Below, piece by piece: positions 8,797-18,398 of a stretch of 64,000 nt of DNA. How positions within the stretch are numbered: the stretch's first letter is position 1; each line of letters opens with the position of its first letter. Source of the stretch: Salinihabitans flavidus (GTDB lineage Bacteria; Pseudomonadota; Alphaproteobacteria; Rhodobacterales; Rhodobacteraceae); assembly GCF_900110425.1 (NCBI RefSeq), contig NZ_FODS01000008.1, positions 62,001 through 126,000 of the forward strand. The letters are read 5' to 3'. The position numbers and the translations under genes are program-made. The notes under the pieces were generated by a model, which had not been told where the DNA came from, ran no database searches, and saw nothing but the letters and a program-made list of their open reading frames with translations.

Positions 8797-9852
8797 ATGA
8801 AACATGCAACCCTTACCGCCGCCACCGCACTGGCGGTCTTTGCCGGCGGCTGGGCCGCCGCGCAGCAGAGCGTGACGGTCAACATCGGCTCCAGCCACCC
8901 GGAGGCGAACATCTGGGTCTATGCCATGAAGAACACCTTTCAGCCGGAGGTGGACCGGATTCTGGCGGAATCGGGCGAGTATGAGGTGAACTGGAACGAA
9001 GCCTACGGCGGCACGCTTTACAAGTTCACCGACACGCGCGAGGTGGTGATGGACGGGATCGTGGATGTCGGGATGGTCGGCACCGTCTGGGAAGGGTCCA
9101 CAATGCCCTTGCAGAACGTGACCTATTTCACGCCCTTCGCCACGCCCGATCACAAGCTGATCATCGAGATCTTCGACGAGTTGAGCGAGGAGCTGCCGGA
9201 GTTGCGCGACAGCTGGGCGGAGAACAACATGGTGCACCTGTCGTCGCTGATCACCGACAGCTATGACATTTACGCCACCTTCCCGGTCAATACGCTCGAC
9301 GATCTTCAGAACCGCAAGCTGAACGCGCCGGGCACCTCGGCCAACTGGCTGCGCGGGACGGGGGCCACGCCGGTCGACGGGGCGCTGACCACCTACTACA
9401 CCAATATCCAGACCGGGGTGACGGAAGGCACGCTGTCGTTCGCGTCGGGCATCCTGCCGACCCGTGTCTACGAGGTCGCGCCGGAGCTGACGCGCGTCGG
9501 GATCGGGTCGATGTATTTCGGCGGGATCGCGGCGAACATGGATTTCTTCGACGGGCTGCCGGAGCCGGTGCAGTCGGCCTTCCGGCAGGCGGCGCAGGCC
9601 ACATCTGTGGCGCACGGCGATTATGTCGAACAGCTTGCCAACCGCGCGCTTGACGAGATGCAGGAGGCGGGGCTGACCATCCATGAGCTGCCCGAGGCCG
9701 AGAAGACCGCCTGGGTCGAAGGGCTTCCCAATATCGTGGAGCCGTGGCTGGAGCAGACCGGCGAAGATGGTAAGGTCGTGCTGAGGGCCTATTTCGACGC
9801 GCTGCGAGAGCGCGGGGTCACGCCGCTGCGCAACTGGGACGAGGGACTCTGA
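8797..9852 (+). CDS. dctP: TRAP transporter substrate-binding protein (DctP family)
   Basis: This 351-residue periplasmic binding protein captures the substrate for the DctQM permease that follows. Residues 1-22 form a Sec signal peptide with an Ala-Ala-Gln end. The DctP-family core is visible (IGSSHPEANIWVYAMKN, then NEAYGGTLY and the LDDLQNRKLNAPG segment). The ATG at 8797 has AGGGAGGA just upstream; the in-frame upstream reading is not signal-like. The ligand is unknown, but the place in the hydroxylase operon suggests the enzyme's substrate. Confidence 0.92.
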   Translation: MKHATLTAATALAVFAGGWAAAQQSVTVNIGSSHPEANIWVYAMKNTFQPEVDRILAESGEYEVNWNEAYGGTLYKFTDTREVVMDGIVDVGMVGTVWEGSTMPLQNVTYFTPFATPDHKLIIEIFDELSEELPELRDSWAENNMVHLSSLITDSYDIYATFPVNTLDDLQNRKLNAPGTSANWLRGTGATPVDGALTTYYTNIQTGVTEGTLSFASGILPTRVYEVAPELTRVGIGSMYFGGIAANMDFFDGLPEPVQSAFRQAAQATSVAHGDYVEQLANRALDEMQEAGLTIHELPEAEKTAWVEGLPNIVEPWLEQTGEDGKVVLRAYFDALRERGVTPLRNWDEGL

Positions 9853-9874
9853 TCCATCGGCCTGAATGACGAAT

Positions 9875-9904
9875 GCGCCCGCCCGGTTTCGGCCCGGCGG
9901 GTGC
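9875..9904 (+). terminator. Intercistronic stem-loop between dctP and dctQ
   Basis: A 9-bp stem with one G-U pair (9875-9883 with 9896-9904) encloses a 12-base loop just after dctP. There is no U-run, so it is more likely an RNA-stabilising or partial attenuating hairpin that lets binding protein exceed permease than a full terminator. It also covers an in-frame GTG at 9901, which supports the ATG at 9931 as the dctQ start. Confidence 0.5.
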
Positions 9905-9930
9905 GATGTTGCAAGGGAGACGGGCAAGGG

Positions 9931-10491
9931 ATGACTGAACAGAGCACCAACGGCGGGTCGGGCCTTCCGCCCTTTTCGCAGGCGCCGGTGGGGGCGACCC
10001 TCGGGCTTGTTGCGGCGTTCCTGTCTTCGGTTGGAACGATCTGGATCGGGCTTTTGATGTTGCTGATCGTGGCCGACGTGCTGGGCCGCAACTTTCTCAA
10101 TGCGCCGATCACCGGCGTGTCGGAGATTGCCGGGCGGTCGGTCGTGGCGATCGTGTTTCTCCAGGTGTCCGCGGCGATCATGCAGGGGCGCCTGACGCGC
10201 GCCGATTTCCTGATCCGCCGGATCGGACGCTGGCGTCCCGAAGCGGTGCAGACGCTGGAAACGGTCTTTGCGCTGACCGGGGCGCTGGTTTTCGCGCTGA
10301 TCGTCTGGGCGTCGTGGTCCAAGACGCTGGTGAGCTGGACGAGCGCCGAGTATTTCGGTGTGCAAGGCGTCTTTACCATCCCGACCTTTCCGTTTCGCGC
10401 CATCACGGTGATCGGGGCCGGGATCGCGGTGCTGGCCTGTCTTTACCGCACCTCCGAAACGATCAGACACTTTCGGAGCGCCGACAGATGA
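9931..10491 (+). CDS. dctQ: TRAP transporter small permease (DctQ family)
   Basis: This 186-residue protein is the small membrane subunit of the TRAP transporter, with four predicted helices after a polar N-terminus of about 25 residues. The motif DVLGRNFLNAPITGVSE after the first helix is typical of DctQ. The start at 9931 follows a GCAAGGG site. It overlaps the large permease by ATGA. Confidence 0.9.
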   Translation: MTEQSTNGGSGLPPFSQAPVGATLGLVAAFLSSVGTIWIGLLMLLIVADVLGRNFLNAPITGVSEIAGRSVVAIVFLQVSAAIMQGRLTRADFLIRRIGRWRPEAVQTLETVFALTGALVFALIVWASWSKTLVSWTSAEYFGVQGVFTIPTFPFRAITVIGAGIAVLACLYRTSETIRHFRSADR

Positions 10492-11816
10492 CAACGCTCA
10501 CCATTGGATTTCTTCTGATCGGGCTGCTGATCGTCATGGTCCTGATCGGGATGCAGATCGCCTATGCGCTGTTCAGCATCGCGTTTCTGGGGATCTGGCT
10601 GATCCGCGACAGTATCGGCCTTGCCTTCCGCATGCTGGAGTTGACGGCCTACAGCGGGATTGCCGATTACCTGTTCGCCACCATTCCGCTTTTCGTTCTG
10701 ATGGGGCTGATCGTCAGCGTGTCGAACGTCGGGCGCGATACCTTCGAGGTGGCCGAAGAGCTGCTGCACCGGATGCTCTGCGGGCTTGGGGTCGCCACGG
10801 TGGCGGCGAACACGATCTTCGCGGCGGTCACGGGCGTTTCCATCGCCTCGGCGGCGGTGTTTACCCGCGTCGCGGTGCCCGAGATGACGCGCCACGGCTA
10901 CCGGCCGGCATTCAGCGCCGGCACGGTGGCGGGCAGTTCGGTTCTGGGTATGCTGATCCCGCCGAGCCTGCTTCTGATCATCTATGGCGTTCTGGCCGAG
11001 GTGTCGATTGGCGGCATGTTCGTTGCCGGGATCATTCCGGGCATTCTGCTGGCGCTTGGTTTCGTCGTGATGCTGATGCTGATCACCCTTCTGTTTCCGA
11101 ATTTCGTGTTCAGCGACGCCGAGGCCGCCCGCTCGCGCCGGTTGCAGCGCGATGGAGAGCGGATGCCTCTGAGGGTGATGATGGCCAAGCTGGTGCCGAT
11201 CGTCCTGCTGGTGATCCTTGTTCTGGGCGGGCTTTACAGCGGGTATTTCACCCCGACCGAAGCGGGCGGCGTCGGTGCGTTCGGCGCGCTTGTGGTGGCG
11301 CTGGTCAAGCGCAGGCTGAACCGTCACCGGCTATGGGAAGTGATGAAGCAGACCGGCACGATTTCCGTGTCGATCCTGCTGCTGCTGATCGCGGCCAGCT
11401 TCTATTCGCGGATGCTGTCGATTGCGGGGTTGCCCAATGCGATCGCCGATCTGGTTCAGAGCGGTGGCTTCAGCCCGATGGGGTTCCTGTTTCTCTACGC
11501 GGTGATCATTCTGCTGATGGGGATGATTCTGGACAGCACGTCGATCCTTCTGATCATGGTGCCGATTGCCGCGCCGATCGCCCAGAGCCTCGGGATAGAC
11601 CTGATGCAGTTCGGCATCGTCACGGTGATCGCGGTTGAAATCGGGCTTCTGACACCGCCGTTCGGGATATCGGTCTTCACGGTACACAATACGCTCGACG
11701 ATGCCTCGGTGCCGGTGGAGAAGATATTTGCCGCCACCTTGCCCTTCATCGCGGTGATGCTGGTGGTTCTGATCCTCGTTGCGACGGTTCCGGCGGTTGC
11801 CACTGCATTGTTGTAG
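10488..11816 (+). CDS. dctM: TRAP transporter large permease (DctM family)
   Basis: This 442-residue protein is the sodium-driven transport subunit, with about 12 membrane helices and normal family length. Family segments include LFVLMGLIVS, the STAFAAVTGVS-like stretch AANTIFAAVTGVSIAS, and ETGLLTPPFG-type sequence near the C-terminus (EIGLLTPPFGISVFTVH). It is the last gene of the operon that begins with the CoxM-like subunit. A 9-bp inverted repeat lies in the 118-bp gap before cydD (around 11875-11912). Confidence 0.93.
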   Translation: MTTLTIGFLLIGLLIVMVLIGMQIAYALFSIAFLGIWLIRDSIGLAFRMLELTAYSGIADYLFATIPLFVLMGLIVSVSNVGRDTFEVAEELLHRMLCGLGVATVAANTIFAAVTGVSIASAAVFTRVAVPEMTRHGYRPAFSAGTVAGSSVLGMLIPPSLLLIIYGVLAEVSIGGMFVAGIIPGILLALGFVVMLMLITLLFPNFVFSDAEAARSRRLQRDGERMPLRVMMAKLVPIVLLVILVLGGLYSGYFTPTEAGGVGAFGALVVALVKRRLNRHRLWEVMKQTGTISVSILLLLIAASFYSRMLSIAGLPNAIADLVQSGGFSPMGFLFLYAVIILLMGMILDSTSILLIMVPIAAPIAQSLGIDLMQFGIVTVIAVEIGLLTPPFGISVFTVHNTLDDASVPVEKIFAATLPFIAVMLVVLILVATVPAVATALL

Positions 11817-11934
11817 GGACAGAGGCCAGAGGCCGGCGCCGGGCGACAACTATGCCACACTTGGCGGGGGCTGCCGGGTCGTGGTTTAAGGGCGGCAAGC
11901 AGATCACGACCCCCGGCCCGAAAAGCGATCCCAT

Positions 11935-13581
11935 ATGCCCGATGCGGAACGGCCCGTCTTGCCATTGACCAAGGACGATCACCGTTCGCTGCGGCGGGTG
12001 GGCGCGCTGAACTTTGGGGCGGGTCTTCTGTGGCCGGTGCAGGCGGCGGCGATTGCCGGGGCGATCTCTGGCTGGGTACATGGCGCGCCGGAGCTGACAG
12101 CGGTTTTTGCGGTGGTGTTCCTGCTTGCCGGGCTGCTCCGGGCGCTTCTTGACCACCGTGCGGGGGGGATCGCCTTTCGCGTGGCCAACCGGATCGAGCG
12201 GGAGGCGCGCGACAAGGTGCTGAGCGCCGAGGCGCATGTGCTGCGGGACGACGTGTCCTCGGCGGAGATTGCGGCGCTGCTGACGCAGAAGATCCCGCTG
12301 CTGGCCCCCTATGTCACCCGGTACCGTCCGGCGATGCACAAGGTGCGGGTGCTGCCGCTCGTTCTTCTTGCTCTGGTGTTCAGCCAGTCCTGGGCGGCGG
12401 GGCTGGTGCTTCTGGTCTCCGGTCCGCTGATCCCGGTGTTCATGGCGCTTGTCGGTCTGGCCGCCAAGGAGGCCAGCGAGCGCCAGATGGCCGAAATCGG
12501 TGATATGAACGCGCTGTTGATCGACCGTATCGCGGCGCTGCCGGATGTGCTCTTGCTGAATGGGGCGGGGCGGTCGCGGCGGGTGTTCGAGATGGCGGCG
12601 GACCGGCTGCGGAGCCGCACCATGGCGGTCCTGCGGGTGGCCTTCCTGTCGTCCACCGTGCTGGAGTTGTTTGCCGCCATCGGGGTGGCGATGGTCGCCG
12701 TTTACGTGGGGTTCTCGCTTCTGGGAGAGATCACCATAGGCACATGGGGCGCGCCGCTGACGATCTTTCAGGGCGTGTTCATCCTGCTTCTGACGCCTGA
12801 ATTCTTCCAGTATCTGCGCGATCTGGCGAGCAGTTGGCACGACAAGGCCGCCGCCGACGCGGTGCTTGCAGATCTCGACCGGCTGGAGCGCAGCCGCCCC
12901 GAGGGTATTTTCGGCGCGGCGCAGGTCGCCCCGGCGCTGGACGGCCCCGCGTGCGTGCGCGTCAGCGGCGCGTTCGTGCGCCGCGGGGCGCGCGTCCTGC
13001 GCCTTCCGGATGTGGAAGTGGGGCCGGGGCAGAGCCTTGCCGTCGCCGGGCCGAGCGGGACCGGGAAATCCACGCTTCTCGATCTGGTCGCCGGGCTGGT
13101 GCGAGCCGAGCGGGGCGAGGTACGGGTGGCCGGCCGGGTGCTGGACGAGGCGACGGCGGACCACTGGCGCGCGCGCTGCGCGCTGGTGCCGCAGATCATG
13201 CATGTGCCCGATCTGACGCTGGCGGAGTTTCTCGACCCGCATGGCACGGTGGCCGATCCGGCACCGGCGCTGGCGCAGGCCCATGCGGACGGTATCCTGC
13301 GCGCCCTGCCCGATGGCCTTGCCACACGGCTTGGTGAGGCGGGGGCGGGCGTGTCCGGCGGGGAGATGCGGCGCCTTGCGCTGGCGCGGGCCTTTCTGAG
13401 CGGTGCGGATGTGATCCTGGCCGATGAGCCGACGGCGGATCTTGACGCGCGGAGCGCGGCGCTCATCATCGAGGCGCTGCGGGCGGCGGTGGCCGGGGGG
13501 CGCACGCTGATCGTGGCGACCCATGATCCGGCGCTGATGGCGGCGATGGACCGGACCGTGCATCTGGAGCCTTCGGAATGA
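11935..13581 (+). CDS. cydD: Heterodimeric ABC exporter CydD
   Basis: CydD forms with CydC an inner-membrane ABC transporter of thiols or heme-related compounds that is needed to assemble cytochrome bd. The 548 residues comprise a six-helix membrane domain followed by an ATPase domain with Walker A GPSGTGKST, signature VSGGE and Walker B ILADEPTADLD. The stop overlaps cydC (ATGA). Placement just upstream of cydAB confirms the assignment. Confidence 0.93.
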   Translation: MPDAERPVLPLTKDDHRSLRRVGALNFGAGLLWPVQAAAIAGAISGWVHGAPELTAVFAVVFLLAGLLRALLDHRAGGIAFRVANRIEREARDKVLSAEAHVLRDDVSSAEIAALLTQKIPLLAPYVTRYRPAMHKVRVLPLVLLALVFSQSWAAGLVLLVSGPLIPVFMALVGLAAKEASERQMAEIGDMNALLIDRIAALPDVLLLNGAGRSRRVFEMAADRLRSRTMAVLRVAFLSSTVLELFAAIGVAMVAVYVGFSLLGEITIGTWGAPLTIFQGVFILLLTPEFFQYLRDLASSWHDKAAADAVLADLDRLERSRPEGIFGAAQVAPALDGPACVRVSGAFVRRGARVLRLPDVEVGPGQSLAVAGPSGTGKSTLLDLVAGLVRAERGEVRVAGRVLDEATADHWRARCALVPQIMHVPDLTLAEFLDPHGTVADPAPALAQAHADGILRALPDGLATRLGEAGAGVSGGEMRRLALARAFLSGADVILADEPTADLDARSAALIIEALRAAVAGGRTLIVATHDPALMAAMDRTVHLEPSE

Positions 13582-15257
13582 GCCGCCTCTGGCGCGCCAC
13601 CCGGCTCTTGTGGTCGGCGGACCCTTGGGCGATGACGCGCGGTGCGGCGGCGGCGGTGGCGGTCTTGGCGATGGGGGCGGCGCTGCTGGGCCTGTCGGGC
13701 TGGTTCATCACCGCGACGGGCGCGGCGGGGCTGGCGGGCATCGGTATTGCTTTTGACGTTTTCCGCCCCAGCGCGGGGGTGCGTTTTCTGGCGCTGGGGC
13801 GGGCCGGGGCGCGCTATGCCGAGCGGCTTCTGACCCATGATGCCACCCTGCGCGCGCTCACGCGGTTGCGCGTGGTGCTGATGCGGCGGCTTGAACGCTG
13901 GCCGGTGCCGAAGTTGCGCCGGCTTCGGGGGGCGGTGGAGCTGACCCGGATCACGGCGGATGTGGACGCGCTTGACGGTCTCGTCCTGCGTCTGGTGCTG
14001 CCGCTGATGGCCGGGGCGCTGACGCATGTCGGGGTTTTCGCGGTTCTGGCCTGGCTGAGTTCGCTTCCGGTCGCGCTCACCATCGCGGGGGGCTATTCCC
14101 TCGGGGCCGCGGTCATCCTGTGGCGGGTCGCGCGGCGCGGGTTTGCCCCGTCGGCCGAGGCGGAACGCCGGATTCAGGATCTCGCACGGGAGGCGATCGG
14201 CCTGTTCCGGGGGCAGCGCGACGTGCTGTTGCAGGCGCGGTTGCCGTCGGTTCGGGGCCGGATGAACGACGTCGAGGCGAAGCTCTGCTCAGCGCAGAAG
14301 AGGCTGGACCGCCTGGACCGCGACGGAGCGCTGGCGCTGACGGGGCTGATCACGCTGGTGACAGGGGCGACACTGCTTCTGTCGGGCGTGCTGGTCGGGC
14401 AGGGGGATGTTTCGCCCGCGCTGGCCGCGCTCGGTGTGTTTGTCGCGCTGGCGCTGGGGGAGAGTGTTCTGCCGCTGCGGCGGGGGCTGGCCGAACTGGG
14501 GCGGATTCGGGACGCGGCGGACCGGGTTTTCGAGGATGCGCGGCCGTCCGCGCCGGAAGAGGCCACCAGTCCGCCGGGGCAGCCCGATCCCGAAGCGGGG
14601 CTTTGCCTGCGGGGGATCGCCATTGCGCGGGCGGGGCGGGCCGATCCCTTGCTGACAGGTCTCGACCTTGATCTAAGGCGCGGTGAGACGGTTGCCCTTC
14701 TGGGGGTGAGCGGGATGGGCAAGAGCACGCTTCTTGATGCGATTGCCGGGCTGGTCGCAGTATCGGAGGGGGGTATCTGCGTTCTGGGGCTCGATCTCGA
14801 GGACTGGCCCGGGCATGCCTTGCGCGAGCGCTTGACGCTTGTGGCCCAACGATCTGCGCTGATCGGCGGAGCGATCCGGGACAACCTTTCCCTCGCCGGG
14901 GACGATCTGGACGACGCGGCCATGTGGGACGCCCTGCGCGCAGTGCGACTCGATGGGGTTCTGGAAGGGCGCGGCGGGCTTGACGCGACGCTCGGCGAAG
15001 GCGGGCGCGGGCTTTCCGGCGGGGAGGCGCGGCGGCTCGCGCTTGCCCGTGCTCTGCTGCGGCGTCCAGATGTCCTGTTGCTCGATGAGCCGACGGAGGG
15101 GCTTGACGATGCGCTTGCGCGGCAGGTTCTGAACGGTATCCGAGATTTTCTCCCCCACGCGGCGATCCTGACCGCCTCGCATCGCAGCGCCGAAACGGAT
15201 GCAGCGGATCGCGTGGTGAATCTGGAAAGATGTATTCCAAATAATGAATATAGTTGA
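13578..15257 (+). CDS. cydC: Heterodimeric ABC exporter CydC
   Basis: This is the partner of CydD, with 559 residues, an N-terminal membrane domain and a C-terminal ATPase (Walker A GVSGMGKST, signature LSGGE, Walker B LLLDEPTEGLD). It starts within the cydD stop. The last codons of the gene overlap the FNR-type box of the downstream cydA promoter, so cydAB can be transcribed both from cydD readthrough and from its own promoter. Confidence 0.93.
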   Translation: MSRLWRATRLLWSADPWAMTRGAAAAVAVLAMGAALLGLSGWFITATGAAGLAGIGIAFDVFRPSAGVRFLALGRAGARYAERLLTHDATLRALTRLRVVLMRRLERWPVPKLRRLRGAVELTRITADVDALDGLVLRLVLPLMAGALTHVGVFAVLAWLSSLPVALTIAGGYSLGAAVILWRVARRGFAPSAEAERRIQDLAREAIGLFRGQRDVLLQARLPSVRGRMNDVEAKLCSAQKRLDRLDRDGALALTGLITLVTGATLLLSGVLVGQGDVSPALAALGVFVALALGESVLPLRRGLAELGRIRDAADRVFEDARPSAPEEATSPPGQPDPEAGLCLRGIAIARAGRADPLLTGLDLDLRRGETVALLGVSGMGKSTLLDAIAGLVAVSEGGICVLGLDLEDWPGHALRERLTLVAQRSALIGGAIRDNLSLAGDDLDDAAMWDALRAVRLDGVLEGRGGLDATLGEGGRGLSGGEARRLALARALLRRPDVLLLDEPTEGLDDALARQVLNGIRDFLPHAAILTASHRSAETDAADRVVNLERCIPNNEYS

Positions 15258-15267
15258 TCCAGATCAA
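15254..15267. promoter_or_regulatory. FnrL/FNR box upstream of cydAB
   Basis: The sequence TTGATCCAGATCAA is a perfect match to the FNR consensus TTGAT-N4-ATCAA and to the FnrL form TTGA-N6-TCAA. It overlaps the cydC stop codon and lies about 130 bp before the cydA start. Activation from a class II position would put the transcript start near 15302. This predicts induction of cytochrome bd at low oxygen. Confidence 0.8.
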
Positions 15268-15389
15268 ATCGTGCGCCTAGCGTATGTAGTTACAAGGGCG
15301 AAAAGCTGAGTCTCTCAGATAGGTTTAGCTGTGCCCTGAATAGAACTCCGTGCTGCCCTATGCGCGGAGCAGCCAAAGGAGTTGGCGTC

Positions 15390-17003
15390 ATGGAACTTGA
15401 TATTGTTGAGCTGTCCCGCCTGCAATTTGCGATGACGGCCATGTATCACTTTCTTTTTGTTCCCCTGACGCTGGGTCTGTCGGTCATCGTGGCGATCATG
15501 GAGACCGTCTATGTCATGACCGGACGCCCGATCTGGCGGCAGATGACCAAGTTCTGGGGCCTGCTGTTCGGGATCAATTTCGTTCTCGGCGTCGCCACGG
15601 GGATCACCATGGAATTCCAGTTCGGCATGAACTGGTCTTACTATTCACACTATGTGGGGGACGTCTTCGGTGCGCCGCTGGCGATCGAGGGATTGATGGC
15701 CTTCTTCCTCGAAGCCACGTTCGTGGGGCTGTTTTTCTTCGGTTGGGACAAGCTGTCAAAGGTCGCGCATATGATCGTGACTTGGCTTGTCGCCATCGGG
15801 TCGAACTTCTCGGCGCTGTGGATCCTGATCGCCAATGGCTGGATGCAGAACCCGGTCGGGGCGCAGTTCAACCCCGAGACCATGCGCATGGAGATGACAA
15901 GTTTCTTCGATGTGGTCTTCAACGAGGTGGCGCAGGCCAAGTTTGTGCATACGGTTTCGGCGGGCTATGTCACTGCGGCTGTTTTCGTGCTGGGCGTGTC
16001 GGCGTGGTATCTGCTCAAGGACCGGCATGTGGAACTGGCGCGGCGCTCCATCGCGGTGGCCTCGGCCTTTGGCTTGGCGTCGGCGCTATCGGTTGTCGTG
16101 CTTGGTGACGAGTCGGGATATTCGGCCAGCCATACCCAGAAAATGAAGCTCGCCGCGATCGAGGGAATGTGGGAAACGCATAAGGCGCCCGCGCCGTTCT
16201 CTGCCATCGGTTTTCCCGACAAGGAAGCGCGCGAGACGCATTACAAGGTCGAGGTTCCGTGGGTCATGGGCCTGATCGGCACACGGTCGCTGACCGAGGA
16301 GATCCCCGGTATCAACGATCTGGTGGCCGAGGCCGAGGAGAAGATCCGCTCCGGTCTGATCGCCTATGACGCGCTGATGGCGATCCGTGCGCAGCGCGCC
16401 GAGACCCCCGAAGAGGTGCGCGCGACCTTCGAGGAACACTCCGGCAACCTTGGATTCGCGTTGTTGTTGAAACGCTATGTCGACGATCCGCGCGAGGCGA
16501 CGGAGGCACAGATCGCGCAGGCCGCCGACGACACGATCCCCGGTGTGGCGCCGCTCTTCTGGGCGTTCCGCATCATGGTGGGACTGGGCTTCGGTTTCAT
16601 CGCGGTGATGCTCTATTTCTTCTACCGCGCCAGTTTCCGGGCGATGCAGTTTCCCCGATGGGCGCTGCGTGGGGCCGTGATCATCATTCCGGCGCCGTGG
16701 ATCGCGGCGGAACTTGGCTGGTTTGTCGCCGAGTACGGGCGCCAGCCCTGGACAGTGGACGGGGTGCTGCCGACCGCGCTTTCGGTCTCGCATCTGGGGG
16801 TGGCCGATCTTCTGATCACCCTGGCGGGGTTTGTCACCTTCTACACGATCCTGTTCATCATCGAGATGGGGCTGATGCTGAAATACATCCGCAAGGGTCC
16901 GTTTGAGGATGTCGAGGAAACGAATGCCTGGGTCGAGCGGCACGAACATCGTCTGCGCACCCACGATGGCAAGGGCCCGTTTGCGGCCAATCCGGCGGAG
17001 TAA
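15390..17003 (+). CDS. cydA: Cytochrome bd ubiquinol oxidase subunit I
   Basis: CydA is the heme-bearing, quinol-oxidising subunit of the high-affinity terminal oxidase in the inner membrane. The 537 residues include the N-terminal heme ligand His20 (in MYHFLFVP), a long periplasmic Q-loop and the conserved GRQPW motif near the C-terminal part. The length fits the long Q-loop subfamily typical of E. coli CydA. AAAGGAG at 15375-15381 sets the start at 15390; an upstream ATG at 15360 is unlikely. Confidence 0.96.
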   Translation: MELDIVELSRLQFAMTAMYHFLFVPLTLGLSVIVAIMETVYVMTGRPIWRQMTKFWGLLFGINFVLGVATGITMEFQFGMNWSYYSHYVGDVFGAPLAIEGLMAFFLEATFVGLFFFGWDKLSKVAHMIVTWLVAIGSNFSALWILIANGWMQNPVGAQFNPETMRMEMTSFFDVVFNEVAQAKFVHTVSAGYVTAAVFVLGVSAWYLLKDRHVELARRSIAVASAFGLASALSVVVLGDESGYSASHTQKMKLAAIEGMWETHKAPAPFSAIGFPDKEARETHYKVEVPWVMGLIGTRSLTEEIPGINDLVAEAEEKIRSGLIAYDALMAIRAQRAETPEEVRATFEEHSGNLGFALLLKRYVDDPREATEAQIAQAADDTIPGVAPLFWAFRIMVGLGFGFIAVMLYFFYRASFRAMQFPRWALRGAVIIIPAPWIAAELGWFVAEYGRQPWTVDGVLPTALSVSHLGVADLLITLAGFVTFYTILFIIEMGLMLKYIRKGPFEDVEETNAWVERHEHRLRTHDGKGPFAANPAE

Positions 17004-17008
17004 GAGCC

Positions 17009-18169
17009 ATGATTCTACATGAACTCATAGATTTCGAAATCCTGCGTGTGCTCTGGTGGGCGCTTCTGGGTGTGTTGCTGATCGGGTTCGCGTTGACCGA
17101 CGGCTTTGACATGGGGGTGGGCGCGCTTTTGCCGTTCGTCGCCAGGACCGATGTCGAGCGCCGCGTCGTGATCAATACGATCGGCCCTGTCTGGGAGGGC
17201 AACCAGGTCTGGTTCATCCTTGGGGGCGGGGCGATCTTCGCCGCATGGCCGCCGCTTTACGCCGTCAGCTTCTCAGGCTTCTATCTTGCGATGTTCGTCA
17301 TTCTCGCGGCGCTCATCCTGCGGCCGGTGGGGTTCAAGTACCGCTCCAAGCGGGAGTCCCTCGCATGGCGCAGCGGATGGGACTGGGCGCTGTTCATTGG
17401 CGGTGCGGTTCCTGCGCTTCTGTTCGGGGTCGCCGTGGGCAACGTGCTTCTGGGCGTGCCCTTCTATCTGACCGAAGATCTCATGCCGATGTATGACGGC
17501 AGCTTTTACGGGAAGTTCTTCGGCCTGTTGCGTCCCTTTGCGCTTCTGGCGGGGGTTGTGTCGATCTCGATGTTGCTGATGCACGGGGCGGCGTGGCTGA
17601 GCCTGAAGGCGGAAGGGGCCGTGGCGGAGCGCGCGCGGCGGATCGGCACCACGGCGGGCCTTGTCGCCGCCGGCGCCTATGCGCTTGCCGGTCTCTGGCT
17701 GGCCTTCGGGATAGACGGTTTTGCCCTGATGGGCGAGGTCATCCCTCACGGGCCCTCCAATCCGCTTTACAGCGAAGTCTCGCGCGGCGGAACATGGCTT
17801 TCGGCCTATGCCGAGCGGCCCTGGATCGTGATCGCCCCGCTCATGGGGTTCGCCGGGATCGCGCTTGCGGTGCGCGGGCTGCGCGCGGGGCGCGAGGTTT
17901 CGACCCTTTTGTGGTCGAAGATGGGGATTACCGGAATCATCGCCAGCGTCGGTCTGACGATGTTCCCCTTCATTCTGCCCTCCACGGTGAATCCCTCGAG
18001 TTCGCTGACGGTGTGGGACTCCTCGTCTTCGCATCAGACGCTATTCGTGATGCTGGTCATGACCGTGATCTTCATGCCGATCATCCTCGCCTACACCGCC
18101 TGGGTCTACAAGGTGCTCTGGGGCAAGGTGACAGAGGCCGACGTGACCGACTCTGACAGCGCCTACTGA
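17009..18169 (+). CDS. cydB: Cytochrome bd ubiquinol oxidase subunit II
   Basis: This 386-residue polytopic membrane protein pairs with CydA. The N-terminal LTDGFDMGVGALLPF and the IGPVWEGNQVW segment are CydB signatures. Only five bases separate it from cydA and 14 bases from cydX, so the three form a tight operon. Confidence 0.96.
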   Translation: MILHELIDFEILRVLWWALLGVLLIGFALTDGFDMGVGALLPFVARTDVERRVVINTIGPVWEGNQVWFILGGGAIFAAWPPLYAVSFSGFYLAMFVILAALILRPVGFKYRSKRESLAWRSGWDWALFIGGAVPALLFGVAVGNVLLGVPFYLTEDLMPMYDGSFYGKFFGLLRPFALLAGVVSISMLLMHGAAWLSLKAEGAVAERARRIGTTAGLVAAGAYALAGLWLAFGIDGFALMGEVIPHGPSNPLYSEVSRGGTWLSAYAERPWIVIAPLMGFAGIALAVRGLRAGREVSTLLWSKMGITGIIASVGLTMFPFILPSTVNPSSSLTVWDSSSSHQTLFVMLVMTVIFMPIILAYTAWVYKVLWGKVTEADVTDSDSAY

Positions 18170-18183
18170 GAAAGGAACGACAG

Positions 18184-18303
18184 ATGTGGTATTTTGCGTG
18201 GCTCCTGGGCCTTCCACTGGCGGCAATGTTCGCTGTCCTCAACGCGATCTGGCTTGAGATGCGGGAGGATGCGCGGATCATCGATGAGGCCGACGAACCA
18301 TAG
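18184..18303 (+). CDS. cydX: Cytochrome bd small subunit CydX
   Basis: This 39-residue single-helix protein begins MWYFAWLLGLPLAAMFAVLN and ends in an acidic tail. CydX stabilises the CydAB hemes in bd oxidases with a long Q-loop. The WYFxWxLG start and place immediately after cydB identify it. An AAGGAACGACAG leader precedes the ATG. It is easily missed in annotation because of its size. Confidence 0.93.
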   Translation: MWYFAWLLGLPLAAMFAVLNAIWLEMREDARIIDEADEP

Positions 18304-18398
18304 AGCCGCGGCTGACCCCCGACACCGGCGCGCCGAAAAGGGTGGGCCCGGTCCGCCCGCGCGTCTCGAAAATCCCAACCGAACCATAGGAGACATCC

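Noticed and set aside
11746-13563. A 605-codon open frame antisense to cydD
   Set aside because: It is a shadow of cydD, very rich in Arg, Gln and His, and has no ribosome site or domain.
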